A stretch of DNA of 64,000 nt, taken from Rhexocercosporidium sp. MPI-PUGE-AT-0058. Lineage: Eukaryota; Ascomycota; Leotiomycetes; Helotiales. The notes beneath the pieces are model-generated. The model was not told where the DNA came from and made no database searches. It saw only the letters and a list, made by a program, of their open reading frames with translations. Positions 22,837 through 35,194 of the stretch are shown in pieces. Each line of letters begins with the position of its first letter. Position 1 is the stretch's first letter. The translations under genes and the position numbers were made by a program. Location: assembly GCA_020746875.1 (NCBI GenBank), contig JAGTJL010000020.1, positions 1,240,001 through 1,304,000 of the forward strand, written 5' to 3'.

Positions 22837-23334
22837 TCTAGAAAGTTGGGTGCTAGTCAGAGGGAGCTAGGATCCCAGATATGGTTCGGCGAGCTTTAAC
22901 TCCCCAGAGACCCAGTGATTTAAGATCTTCAATCTCAGATAAACCGATTTGATCCTGATTTACCCCACCAATTTTAAGACTCTTCCAGCAGGCACAGTGT
23001 CAGGATCTCAATGCCAACATGCCCGCTGGTGTCTCCACTTAAACTACATCTCAAATATAACCTCTAATCCGAACTTTCTTGTTGTTTTTACCGTAGGTTC
23101 TGGACCTCGTAATTGCAGGTTATATCGAGCTAGGAATTCTGTGAATGGGATACATCGCCTCAGCTCTCTTCTTTAGGCACAGACTCAGATGCAGACATAA
23201 CCTCTCGCTAACCATGCCCAACTCCCACCCCTACGCCCAACAGGAAAGCCATCTTCCCCCGTTCTTTCCATCGGAGTGCTGCCGCAGCCATGAACTCGCT
23301 CTTTCCAACCTTGTATCCTTCCCTCAATCACTGG
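22837..23334. other. intergenic
   Basis: About 0.5 kb, at the 3' side of the protease-like membrane gene. No gene seen. Confidence 0.5.
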
Positions 23335-26300
23335 CTAATCACTGGCCTGCGGAACCGTGGTCGCTTTCCACTTGCTTTCCACGAAACCACTTGAACTTTG
23401 AGTCCCATGATCCCGTGCCTTCTGTGAACTGACTCTCCCGAAGTTATTTGTCTCCAAGTCATATAAACTTGTCAACAATGGAAATGACATCGTATTCTTA
23501 AATCGCTTCCTGGCTTTGGCGAACGAGGCAATACCATTAGTGACAATACACATGAATAATGTACACCCCGTGAGCACAACATATGCTAGAAGGCTAGCAC
23601 CCCCAATGCGCACGGTGAACCTCATGAGCGCTGGGTATATATCGGTGTCTAGTTTCACAACAGGAAGCGAGTTGAGAACATCGGCTGCAAGTGCCAGGTC
23701 AAGAGTATGGCCGTCCGCTAGGGTCGAGAGCAGTCGTCGAAATTCGCTAAAGTCTTTCGCTTGGCAGTGATAGATGGGAATAGCGAGTAGCGACTGAAGT
23801 CCAATCACAGCTCGCCTGTTAGCATTTCTATCTATCTTTGATAGTTGTTTTAGGCTTTGGAAGTATTGCCAGATTACCAGAGGTATGATAGGTTGATTAG
23901 ACGCGAATCCTAGCGGGGCAAGTATTGATTCGTAAGTAGCGTTTATATTAGAGGTATTGACAAGAACGTCAAAGACTTGCAAAAGTTGTTTTGCATTAAT
24001 ATTTCCAGGGGTTAGTGTTGTGTTAGGAAAGCTATGTGATAAAATAGTTCCGTTTAGAGCGTTGTAGGCGACATCTGCTGGTCGGATGTAGGTGGATAGT
24101 GTGGTACCCCAACCGTCGTCCAGTGGCCAAGGCACGTTGTTGAGACAGCTCAGATTTGCGGCGAGGGACTTCGGGCAGTGTGTCAAGACTGTGAACCATC
24201 AATAAAGTCATAGACGATAACATAGGGCCACTTACATGCTGTAATCTGATGAGAACTAATGTCTTTTAAGCACAACTGATATGCTCCAAGTGCATAACCA
24301 TGTCGTACGCAATCAGTCTGATGGTTAAAAGCGATCGAATCGCTATCTTCGAACTCGAGGTAGTAACCATGATGATTCTTTGCAAGGATAGGCTGGGTAG
24401 CTAGGACCCCTTGGAAGTATTCATCCACTAGGAGTTGGGGGGCAAATTGCTCAATACTGCCAGGTAGAAAGTATTTCGATTGACAATTTATCTTCGTGTT
24501 ATTTTTGTGAACGTGGGAACATGTCTTCCGGTCTGCATCGGTGCTCACATCAATAACTAAGTCCGGATCAGAGAGGAAGTCTTTGAATCGAGTACTGAAA
24601 ATTACGTCCGTTATTGGCTGAAGCAACGGTGCCAGAGAGGCATCAAAAGCCGTAGCACTAGAGCCACGAAAGACTGGGGTAGCGGTTTTGGGGTAGAAGA
24701 TGAGAGTTGTCTCAACATCGCCTTATACAGAGGTTAGAAGCAAACTCTTGTAGGTGAACAATGTACCTACGCATGATCACAATTCCCAGAATCGGAATGA
24801 TGACTGAGCAAATAACCAACAGCGCATCGTACAATCTACGCTGAAGTGTATGATGCCACCTAGAGTTTCGTGGAAATCTAACAAGAGCCCCTCGTTGAAA
24901 GGTTTTATGATGCAGTAACCTCGAAGCACGAGCAATGAGCAAAGCACGTGCCAAGTCAAAGGATTGCCAGATAGATACAAACAAGAGATAGCCTGTTATC
25001 GAAGACAGAACAGAAAGGACTTGACGTGCTTTGGCTGGAGTTCGACCGAAAAGCAGGTTGCGAGAGAGAAGTTCTGGGTGCCATGCGTAGAGAGACGTGA
25101 GAACGTAAGATACGGTTGCAAGAATTAGAATTATCCACAAGGGGACTGAAGCGTCGTCTCGTCGATCACCCATAGCACCCCTTTGAAGTGAAGATGGTGG
25201 TTTACTCTTCTGTGTGTCTTTTACCCTTTGTCCCTGCCGTAAGTCTGGTAGGTACTCTGGGCACAAACAGGAGGAAGAGCTACTAGTTCGTGTACCTGAC
25301 TTGACATTGTCTCTTGAAGCCGTTTCACGATATGCACATATTCCCTGTTCAGTAGGGAGTGTGACTTGATTCGCTTCACACTGGACTCGTATATCTTCGA
25401 AGACAACTCTGGCTAGAATGAGATAGGCAAGTCCAGTTCCAGGTTTACCGGCGACTATGTGGCCATAAAGAGATTCCCCGGCAGCATCCAGCACCCAACT
25501 ACCACAATCTCCTGGAGCTGCACGGATGGAATGAGAGCTGCTTCACGGATTCTCGAAGAAGGGATTGACTAACCTACATCGCGCTCTAACTTCACAGCCC
25601 ACATCCGTTGGAACTTCTCGGTCCCTGGAAGAGCTACAAGAGAGCAGTCTCCCAGCAGGATGCCTTTTTCTACACCAAACCGACTTTGTACCAGAACCTC
25701 TGCACCGCCCAAAATATCCTGGACTATCTTTGTTGGGTACTTTTTGGCACAGATGGATCTATTCAGAGGCATGTCACCTAGGATACGATCAGGAATACAA
25801 ATTGCCCAGTCCATGTCTTTTGCCCTTTGGTTCGGCTTGTATCGTTTACGATGTAGTACGCCCAGTCTTTCCGCACCAGCACCATATATGACAGGGTTCG
25901 GACATGGTTGCGAAGTCTCTATGAATGAATCAGAGTTGCGGCATGACTGTTTGTAGTTTGGGTACGACATACTCTGGGGTTCTAGACCTTCTTTTTCGAA
26001 GACATGTGCTACGGTCTGATAGTAAAGGGTTCCATCAATAGCAATTAGTCCTCCCATTGTGCAAGTAGCTGATCCAACGTGAATCGTTTCTCCGCAGAGC
26101 TCAAGGTACGGTAATTCTAGACCGAGTGGATTGGTATCAATGCGTTGGTCCTTTTCAGATGGGGCAGAGGATGCTACGCAACTGTCCCAAGCTGAGGAGG
26201 TCCCTGCAAATGAGCCTGGAGAGCTGCTGTAATAGTCAATCCCGATGCCACGAGGGTCAATCTGGAAGTCGTGATGTTGTATTATGTTTTTAGCGTTGCG

Positions 26301-26696
26301 TCTGACCCTTTTGCTGAGACATGATAAGACGATGGCCGGCTGGGCACAATCCACAGATCGTCCATACATATAAGGGTCGAAAACGCATCCAGGGGATGTT
26401 GGTTCACCTCTCCAGAACTCAGTACTGCGGACTTCGAGCAAATCTTCCAGTTGCAACATTGCAGCTCTCAAGCAAGGTTTTGCTGGTTCTCGCGCCGGCC
26501 AACATATTCTCGTCGAGAAAGGTCTCATAAGGCTCCATTGCATTCTGATACATGCGCTCAAATTAATCGAATTTCGTCTGTCCGGGTCAGTCCATTGTGG
26601 CAGCCCCAGCCTCACCATGGTTGTAAAAAGCCAATTCCAATATCTGCAAGCGGTCGATAAGACAGACTGAAGGTGATGTGAGAACTTGAACAACAT
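23335..26696 (-). CDS. chymotrypsin-like (His/Asp/Cys) domain fused to a multi-pass membrane protein, four exons, ~1067 aa
   Basis: Exons 26696-25574, 25511-24771, 24721-24236 and 24188-23335; introns 62, 49, 47 bp apart from phase-1 junctions that all match. The intracellular N-terminal half has a chymotrypsin-like layout: CTMGGLIAIDG, then TVAHVF with His231, DMDWAI with Asp296, ALPGTEKFQRMW, and GDCGSWV with Cys377, followed by LYGHIVAG. This domain type, with GDCGSWV, is common in uncharacterised filamentous-fungal proteins (from memory). Exon 2 runs without a stop from GDCGSW into membrane helices at about 498-518, 540-556 and 604-621. An N-glycosylation-rich, Cys-containing ~350-residue ectodomain follows, then a fourth helix (about 980-1002) and a basic tail. 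The fusion is therefore in one exon, not an annotation join. The second intron uses a weaker GTAGGT donor. The N terminus is uncertain (see findings). Function is unknown. Confidence 0.7.
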
Positions 26697-27180
26697 ATGA
26701 TGGTTGGTGCAGCACAGTTGCTGGATCCGAAGTTGAGCTCAAAGTGCGAGGTCAATGTTAGAATTTTTCGACGCGCGCACTTTCCAAAGCACCCGTCTTT
26801 ATCTCGAACGCCGTGTTTTGCTGTGATTTCTCAAGTCTGCCTTGCAATCTGCTAATGCAGCCACATGATTGTTGTGTTCTCCCGAAGAATATTATTGGTG
26901 AGGCCGTGCATCGCCGAGCCCGTCCAAACTTTGTGATAGGTTGGGTCCTCGTGGGAAATGCCCAGACGTTTGCTGAGCTGTCACAACATGGCGGCTGAGC
27001 TTCTACTTTAGAGAAAAATGCCCGCAAAATCTCAATAGACCCGTGCGATACAAGAAGGAATACCAAAGCCCAATTTGGCCAGTTGACCATGTGCTTGTTT
27101 TCTATGAAACCTGTCTATCTTCAGGCTGCATTCAAAGACCAGATGGCTACTGAGCCATCATAGGTTTTCATCCATCAGCT
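26697..27180. promoter_or_regulatory. shared promoter of a divergent gene pair
   Basis: 484 bp separate the two divergent start codons at 26696 (minus) and 27181 (plus). Nothing else is coded here. The arrangement makes co-regulation plausible; no specific binding site is recognised. Confidence 0.4.
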
Positions 27181-28334
27181 ATGAACCGCCAGCTTGCCCC
27201 TTTGCATCCGCTGGCCAGCCGCTTGTCTGCTACGCGCGCCACAGCTGGCCTCGATCGTATCGTGATCAACTCGATTTGGAATACAAATTGGACTCCTCTC
27301 GATTATCGAAGTTGGCAGAAGAACTACTCTGCATATTTCGATAACATCTACACGGAGCTCTGCACGGCAGCTTGCAGCGGAGAAGAACGAGTGCCAAGCT
27401 ACACCCATGAACAGTTACTGAAAATCATTAACGTCTTGAAAGATGAGGATAAGACAAAGGATGAGATAGTCTTGCTACTGCCAACAATTTCAGGTTTTGA
27501 TCCGTTGCATCACGAACGCGTTTTAAACTTAGCCGCGGGGTTATTGGTGCCCCTAAATTTCAGAGGAGTAGGTGGGGCACGGCGTGGAAAATTGGCTGTC
27601 TGGAGGCCAGACGAGACTCTGAAGCAGCTGGTAGCTGCGGAAGTTCAACTTTGGACTGGCTCCAATAGCTTAACAGCAACAAATACACCTTGTTCCACCT
27701 GTATTTCGTCAACAAGTTTCCCGAGGAGATTCAGTGCATGGCACTTAAGATTCTTGGCGGGATTCAACATTATTTGGACGAACAATTTGTCAGACCATCT
27801 CCAGATATTGGTCGATGAAGTTGACACATCCGTATATATTTTCCATCAGGTTAAGATTCTCGAACTCCATCAAAATATTGCGAGGTAAGTTTCTAGCTTC
27901 ATCTCGTCTGTCTGGCACGTATCTTTTGTATTTTGGAATCTGATGTGCGTCATAGCGCAATAATTCCACCAGATGTGATCACTGAAACGTTCGCCACATT
28001 AGCCCTCCTATTTCCTGTGGCAAATCCTAAATCCAGGAAATGGTATCGCAATCTGCAAGAAACATACCATCTCGACCCTGGCACTTTCAACCAACCATAC
28101 CTGAGACAAGAAGACTACAACATCCAACTGTTCAAGCACTGGGGACCTCGACTTTCCAAAATTAAGAGGGCTTTCGATGATCACGAACCGAATGGACCTA
28201 TTCAGTGGTGGAGAGATGATAGAAGACCAGTGCAGTGGTGGACATTTTGGACTGCTGTGTTAGTCCTAATTTTGACTGTCACATTCGGTCTGATACAGTC
28301 TGTAGCGTCTATCCTTCAGGTGCTCAAAGCATAG
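27181..28334 (+). CDS. tail-anchored uncharacterised fungal protein, two exons, 360 aa
   Basis: Exon 1 27181-27884, intron 27885-27955 (GTAAGT...CATAG, 71 bp), exon 2 27956-28334, phase 2. The protein has a family-like core: SAWHLRFLAGFNIIWTNNL then SDHLQILVDEVDTSVYIFHQ. This HLRFL...F.I.WT.NLADHL pattern recurs in many uncharacterised Pezizomycotina proteins (recollection). The C terminus has HWGPRLSKIKRAFDDHEP, a Trp-rich juxtamembrane patch (IQWWRDDRRPVQWW) and a single hydrophobic helix (AVLVLILTVTFGLIQSVASI) four residues from the stop. It is therefore probably tail-anchored, facing the cytosol. It is divergently paired with the protease-like membrane gene, which makes a shared process possible. 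Confidence 0.75.
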
Positions 28335-29952
28335 CGAGCAGTAATGAGAAGACTCATGAGAGTGGGCGTTGATGTATTTCATCCTTTATCTGTTGTCTTT
28401 CGTATTGTTTTGAGGATAACATATGGAGAGGAGAAGAGATTTACAGATCTTCTTAATACAATTCTTTGGCGCAGTGACACCACTGTTGGTTCCATCAAAG
28501 CTATGCCATAAAACATAGATTCACTCTGGTAACTTACCTCTGATTTTCCTGGTTGGGCGATTGGTGCGCCGTACACTGCATCCTATCTTGTCGTATGCTT
28601 ACTAAAGTAGGATGTAATTCTTGTGCATCCTGTTTATGGCCTTCCCTTCGCGTCTATCGCTCAAGTGGTTGATTTAAATCAATGTTTATGGCCGATTAGA
28701 TTTCTCTACCTACCTGCAGGTATATCTTGGTGGTAAAAGCTCGCTTAAATTCTGCGCTTCTCCATTTCGCGTACGAAGGAGCAATTGATACACTGAGTTC
28801 CAGCTTCATCGGCGAAGCTGTACAGTGTTGCGTTCGTAGAGCTCTATCAGAATTACAGAATGGTGAGTTCTTCAGTGTGAGGCGCAGTCCTCTTCGCGGC
28901 CAAACTTAGCAGCTAGAAGTTGTGAAGGGTGTTTGGCTCACATTTATCACGATTCTAGCCCACCACTTTTAGGACTTGTTCTGTTGGAATAATGTAAAGA
29001 GTTCAGGACGAAGTTAACGATGTTCTCCAGCTGGCACGAAAGAAAATTGAGGTTCGACAACAGCACACACTTGCTGTGCCGCGAGCTCCTGGAACTGCTC
29101 GGCTAAGTTTGACTAGCCTTCGAATTTAGTTATTATACCACCTCATCTACAAGGGAAGTGTCACGAGATTCCCCTTTCGCACAGAAAAAGAAATACAAAG
29201 TCCAAATACATAGGAATTGGAACTCACAATCAGGTCACGAGTACTGGGAAGCATGCTCCCGCTCGAATTGCCCTGTCATGGAAGCCGTCACCTAGCCCTC
29301 AAGCACTACATCGCTTGATCTTCAGATGTATTCTCGGTCTACAAAAAAAGCCACTTACGAGGTATACAAGACTCCCGTGCACTCTGCACAAGGCTTACAC
29401 CACAAATGCACATCCAAAGGTCCAGATCACTTTCGACCCATTCCCACCTAATGGCACAATCTACTCCGACCTTATGCGCTCTTACAGCAAATACAGTCAG
29501 CTAGACAGGGAATACACTTTGCGGACAAGGGCAAGGGGCCAAAATTGCGGGAGCTAAGACAAACATGAACATGGATCACTGCAAGCATAGCTCTAGCTTT
29601 CCCCATAGCAGTCTGTCCGTAGCTCAGTAATCACAGCAACACCAACCCAATCCAATCGCTTCAAGCTTGACATCTCGCATGCGATACGTTCCCATCGATA
29701 GATCATCTTTCTTGAGCCTGAGATTGTCCACAATCATGTATTATTAAGGTTCTATTAATTACTTTTCGGGCTTACAGACCAGCGGGTTCCCGCTTTGCAC
29801 TTCGAACCCCAAACAAGATGCCCAATTCCAGCCCAGACTCCAGCCATCTATTCCACTCCCCACAAAAACACCATGCTAATCAGACCAATCAATTACCACA
29901 CTCCTCCCTCGTCACAAATCCCCCTATCCCAGTATCCCAGTTGATTGTCAAT
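28335..29952. other. 1.6-kb intergenic region
   Basis: Only short, unsupported ORFs (for example 29315-29557). The region separates two convergent genes. I see no RNA gene, repeat or pseudogene signal in it. Confidence 0.5.
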
Positions 29953-31917
29953 CTAGGACATGGCGAACTTGGATCTCGCTCTCAACTTAGCACCAAAGAT
30001 CCAAAGGACAAACATGCCAATAATGCCAATGACACTCAACCCACCCAGGACACTGACACCCTTGCCCACCCCCAAATTAATGAAGAGCGGTCTGCCGAAC
30101 AAAATACTACCACATGCGAAAGCACTTCTCAAGAAGTCGTTTCCAGCAAACAAACTAGCCGCATATTGCGGATATGAGAGCGGGACGTAGACGAAAATAC
30201 ACTGCATAACGATGAACACACTCGCGCCGTAAATCGTGATACCGATCGTAGGTGCAATCCAATGGATTGACTCTCTCGCTGTCCATCCGAATAAGAAGAG
30301 ACCAATCGTAGGACCGAAACATGCGAAGAGCGCGGGAACGAGACGGGATTCTTGCGCGCGTAGACCGTGAGCCATGATATCCGGTACAAGGTAGAAGTAC
30401 AGATATGCGCAGTAGATGGCGATGCCGATTATGCAAGCGACGAGGATACAGGTGAAGACTACACCGATCATACCCAGCGAGAATCCGTAATACACTGGGT
30501 AGACGAGAGCTACGATGTTGTTAGAGCAGTACATCTGTAAGAGGGGGAGGGAGGGGTGATGATGTAAGCCTAGCATAGCCATAGATTATCATCCTCCCTC
30601 TTCGAGGCTGGACTTACGGAAAACCTCGAAAAACGAGTAATATATACCGTATATGATCGCGGTGTAGACGTTCACGAATGCGATTGCGGGATCCTTCAAT
30701 GTGATTTCAATGGGCTTGACGATGGCGTCGACGAGAATCTTAGAGGCGGTCATCTCTTTTTGATCAATTTCGGATTGCGAGAGGAGGCGGTTGTCGCCGG
30801 TCAGCTTGCGGAGACGCCTGGCGCGGCGAAGGAGGATGTTCGGTGTCGAGGTCTCGGGGAGGAGCATGAACATGACGAGGAAGATTGGTCCGGATGCCCA
30901 GAGGATCTCCCACAGTGACCAACGCCAACCCTTCGCGGTGACTGCGAAGCCTGAGAGAAGGGGTCCGAGAGCAGGGCCACAGTACGCTGCGGAGACCCAG
31001 GCGACGAGTGCGTATGGAAGGAAGAGGAGGGAATACATGTCTTGCATGGTGGCGGCTCCATTAGCTAGACAGGGAGAACCGAAGAAGCCTTGTAGAAATC
31101 GAAGAACGAGCAGTCCAGCGAAGTTGTCGACCATTGCTGTTGGCAGAGACAAGATTGTGAAGAGCGCCATCGTCGAGGCGTAGACTGGAGAGCGACCGAT
31201 AATGGGAATCTCGGATAGAGGCGCCCAGATCAATGGTCCCATGCCATAGGCAAGGACATAGAGGGATAGAGGAAGTGCAGCATCGACTGGACGGAGACCC
31301 CATTTGCGGATCACGCCCTCTTCGGAAGACGTGTAAATTGCTGAGCCGGTGTAGACGACGAAAGTGTACAGACAGATGACGATTGAGACGAAAGCACGCT
31401 TTCCATTACTCCAATTCTGGGGGTTTGCTGGATCGTCTGTAGTATACCAGTCTACGAGAATGTTACCATCAGAGGTCTTTAGAGGGACAATGGGGCGGGT
31501 TTCCGTGCGAGCGAGAGAGAGTTCGGCTTCAAGTTCGAGTCTGGCTTCGGTATAAGGGGTGGTTTCAAGACGGCTCTTGGTTCGACTGAGGGAGAGAGCT
31601 TCGACATCCTTGTCTGCTGGTGCGTATGGTGAGGGTTCTTCCCTCTCTGTACGCGCCTTCTCGAGTTCAGATGTGTCAACAGTCTCGGAGTTACTCGATG
31701 AAGTCGATTGTGATCGTTGTCGCTCGATGCGTTCTTCAGTTCCACGGGTGTTGGTTCTGGCGGGCGTTACTGTCTTCTTCTCTGATGCGTTCAGAATCGC
31801 GTTGTAGGTTGCTGGTAGCTCGAATCCTTCTTTCTCTTCTGGGTATTGGAGGTACTTGTTCTTGGTTACCCATCTAATGACTTGGCCCAATGGGGCTTCT
31901 CTCAGCAAGTCCGACAT
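29953..31917 (-). CDS. MFS drug transporter, DHA1 (FLR1/MDR1-like), two exons, 618 aa
   Basis: Exon 1 31917-30618, intron 30617-30510 (108 bp, GTAAGT, CTCTAAC branch, CGTAG end), exon 2 30509-29953. The phase-1 join makes the helix EVFPLVYPVYYGFSL continuous; an earlier TTACAG acceptor would put the frame wrong. A ~150-residue acidic, Ser/Arg-rich N-terminal region precedes DDPANPQNWS (162-170), the signature just before helix 1 in the benomyl/cycloheximide-type exporters. The loop between helices 2 and 3 is PLSEIPIIGRSPVY, and YCGPALGPLLSGF is a motif-C relative. About 12 helices are present. Start: the frame is open upstream but ATG 31917 is the first ATG. It probably exports xenobiotics or secondary metabolites at the plasma membrane. 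Confidence 0.92.
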
Positions 31918-33695
31918 GACTTTAGAGACCTTGACGGGTGTATGAATGTGCTTTGGAGAAGGAGTTGCGAGGTTCAGGCTGGGGAGGAGTTGTTGGGGTT
32001 CTCGTTTGTTTGGTAAGGATAAGACGAGGCTGAAGAAAACGACAAGCTCCAAATCTCAAGCTCAAAAGAGGATAGAAGGATGAGTACGAGACTGGACTGA
32101 TGACGAGAAAATCCAAAGGGAAGCTCCTATACCTATATACCCTCTATTTGTATCCAGCACTGGGGAGTGTCCATTCTCATATTTGACGCTGGTCATATCT
32201 CCGTCCAGGGGTTGTAAGTAAGCAGCCTTCCTTACAAACGCACATGTTGGCACATCGACTTTGGTACTTGACCGAATAATCTGACTTTTGGCGTCTGAGC
32301 GGAGAACTAGAATATTCCACAATTCAAGGGAAGTCAGCCAATGAATCAATCCAGTTTGCTCTTTTCCTGCTGTCGTCAGTAAAATCTGGGTCGTGCAGCC
32401 CAGGCAGAAAGGTTAGATTACTACTACCCTTGATACCAAATATCACCGAATCCACCATTTTGACCGCTGTTTAGTACCAAATCCGCACTGACTCACCTGA
32501 GAGCCAATATGAAACGGAGATTGGGGAGATTCGATGCAACAATCCAGGTTGCGTCGACAGCCTTCTACGGATGTAAGCAATGGGGCTTTTGCTTGGGGCC
32601 ACTTAAAATCCGATGGCGTTTTCAGAATGCCGCATCGTGCTGAATAATGAACTCTAGCGATGACGCAGGATAGGAGCAGCTTGATTGATTGGGGATTTGC
32701 TTTGTAAGTGCCGTGCGTGTTGTGATTCGCAGACTCTTATTTGGGCGTGGAGTCTGGGGCTGGATTGGTTAGTCGCCCGATTACTGAACAGAGTAATGTC
32801 TGTCTCCCGGATGTACGCGCAGGGATTGGGATCGCTGGCTGACTGTCGATGGTTAATGCCTTCTCGTTTACTTTGGATGTTGAATTTGAAATAGTCGGGG
32901 TACGGAACAATTGTTCGTTCTAAGGATTGTCATTAGGTACATCCAACGACAGGTGCTGAGTTGGCCTGGCGTCTGTGCTGAATAGTGGCATGGTTGACCA
33001 GGCCTTGTAAGCAATCTCGAGAGTAGTATCATTGATTGGCGGTGAGAGGTTCACTTGGTCTGCTTCACGATCTTGCGTCCTTCCTTTGGGACGCGCTGAC
33101 AGCGAGAGAGTTTTTGCGATAGCGATGGTCTGTCGAGGGATGAAAGAAGAGGAGTTTGGGGAGGATCCAAATGCCTCCTTTGAGCAAGTGGAGATCACAT
33201 GATCCGTGTAACTGCTGGATTGAAGCATCGGATATGTAGCGATTGGGGGAAAGTCCCTGTCTCAAGGATTATTCAAGAACTCCAATCATCTACTCTAAAG
33301 CTGTCCAGATCACCACAAAAGCATGTCGACTGGATGAACGTTGGCTATATCACATGATGGTCATGTTGAGACATCAATGTCCGATTGCTACGAAACTATC
33401 CTCAAACGAGACCTCAACCGAGATCCAAGTATCCAAGCAGCGTAGAATATACTCAGCACTAGCAGTACATCCGCAAAACCGATCAGTAATGCCCCATTCC
33501 ATCCACAAAACCACGTGACCATGATATCAAATTAGGTCATCCTTAAACCGACCCACCATCTGCTCCAAGGCTCTCTTCTATTCTGATTACTTATTACACC
33601 ATATCCCTCAAGATCCACGCAGGTAATAGCCTCACCGGTTTCCCTTCATTCCGCCGAATACGGTCGATGCTTTAGACAGAACGTTTGGAGATTCG
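31918..33695. other. 1.8-kb intergenic region
   Basis: Promoter side of the MFS gene and 3' side of the cupin gene. Several small ORFs, none supported. Regulatory content probable for a drug exporter, but no known site (such as a PDR element) is clearly present. Confidence 0.45.
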
Positions 33696-34365
33696 TCATT
33701 GAGCTGGTTTATGCGGGATAAACACATCTTCGAGAACTTTCCCGTCTTCCAAGATGACAGCTTCCGCATCCAACATTACGAATAACATGCGGCACCACTG
33801 ATCGGTTTTGTTGATCCACTGTGATGGAGAACAGTTAGTGGGGTTGCTCCTCAAGAAATACAAGTCAGAAATAAGCCGATAAAAGAACACGAACACAGAC
33901 TCTGTCGCTTATTGAGAATCTCAGAACGCGAATTGGGGACTTCAAGAATGTAAGCAGAAACGTTTGACTTACAGAATGTACAGCCCCTCTCTGAACACAC
34001 ATCTCCCCCTCCCCAACCACCACCTCCTCCCCGCCATCAACCCGCAATACAATTTCCCCCTTCAGCACAACCATATAATCCAGGGTTCTCGTCCTATGGA
34101 ACGCACTGGTCGTATTAGGCGGGATGTCAGACGTACAGAAAACAGTGCCTTTATCTCCAGGACGAGGGATAGATGTTGTGGCTGAAGAGGGAAGCGGGGC
34201 GGTGTTAGAGGCAGGGAAGGAGGAGGTGCTGAAGAGTGTCGTGAAACCAGTTGCGTGGGGGCCGAAGGGGTGGAGGGGTGTGATGGTTGAGGTGGAGGAG
34301 ATGGTAGAGATTCCGCTGGAGGTGTTGGATGCGATTGTCAGGCGGGGTGGGGGGAGGTTGGACAT
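33696..34365 (-). CDS. cupin-domain protein, two exons, 171-aa class (170 aa)
   Basis: Exon 1 34365-33973, intron 33972-33819 (154 bp, GTAAGT...CACAG), exon 2 33818-33696, phase 0. After a Ser/Thr-rich first third, residues ~90-140 are a cupin barrel: FHRTRTLDYMVVLKGEI (motif 1, with only one of the usual His pair and an Asp in place of the motif Glu) and GEGEMCVQRGAVHSWIN (motif 2, with His and Asn retained). Small fungal cupins of this sort include enzymes and non-enzymatic binding proteins; with a degraded motif 1, metal binding is doubtful. There is no signal peptide. Confidence 0.82.
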
Positions 34366-35194
34366 TTTGATGGTCGTAAGGTAGATATTACGGTAGGCAA
34401 GTGAGATATATAGGGGAATATAATGTGCAAATACTGAATGAAGCAGTTGAAGCTTTCTCTAGGTAGAGATAAACTCAACAACTTCGCTAAGGAACGACGA
34501 TACTTATACGCTCTTCAACCACGGCGAACCGGCATCAATCTGACCGATTCAAAACTCACAAGTCGATAATAAAGCGCCACACCTTCTCACTTAGGTTTGT
34601 GTTACCATCAAAAGTGTCTGGCGTACGGCACAGCTCGAAATATATCCTCATTTATGAGTCATTCGTCACCCTCACCAACAAGGCTTTTACCCATGCTGCG
34701 TCGGTATGACGATGATCTGCATACGGCCAAAGCCAAGCTCAGGGGTATGGCTCGGCTTTAAGAGTGGACGAAGCGATCTCCGAGTTTAGCGAACCCCTTT
34801 ATTGGTGAAGTGAGCGTCGGTCTGTCCACCACTTCCATCCCTCTCTTTAATGATTCAGAATCTTGTCAATACGCCAGTCAGTCGGTGAATTCGGTACCAT
34901 ACAGCCAATTTCTCAACAGGTCTCCTAGACTTTCTAGTTTTTGATGTTCTTGATTTTCTCGTAACAACGCTCGATCTCGTACCACCAGTATCATACAAAG
35001 CCCAGCCATGCTGGAGCAATCTGGGTCCCTCTTCCTATAACACCTTCCCTTAAAATAAAGTATGTGCAAAAAGCTAACACCTGCAAGGAAACATTCCCCG
35101 AGAAATAGCAGCTGCTAGATCAGCACCAGCCACCAAACAAAGCTGCCATCGTTTCAAGCTGGGCGTATCATTCGTGAATGAGGCGAGTCGCGGG
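34366..35194. other. intergenic
   Basis: About 0.8 kb between the cupin promoter and the 3' end of the BTB gene. No supported ORF. Confidence 0.5.

Noticed and set aside
29315..29557. 80-codon plus-strand ORF in the 1.6-kb gap
   Set aside because: No domain, no splice partner and no upstream signals; length is within chance.
30510..30545. Acceptor TTACAG at about 30537 for the MFS intron
   Set aside because: It gives the wrong phase with the only good donor; the CGTAG acceptor at 30510 restores an unbroken helix.
31918..32052. 45-codon N-terminal extension of the second MFS transporter
   Set aside because: The extension has no ATG; the first ATG is at 31917.
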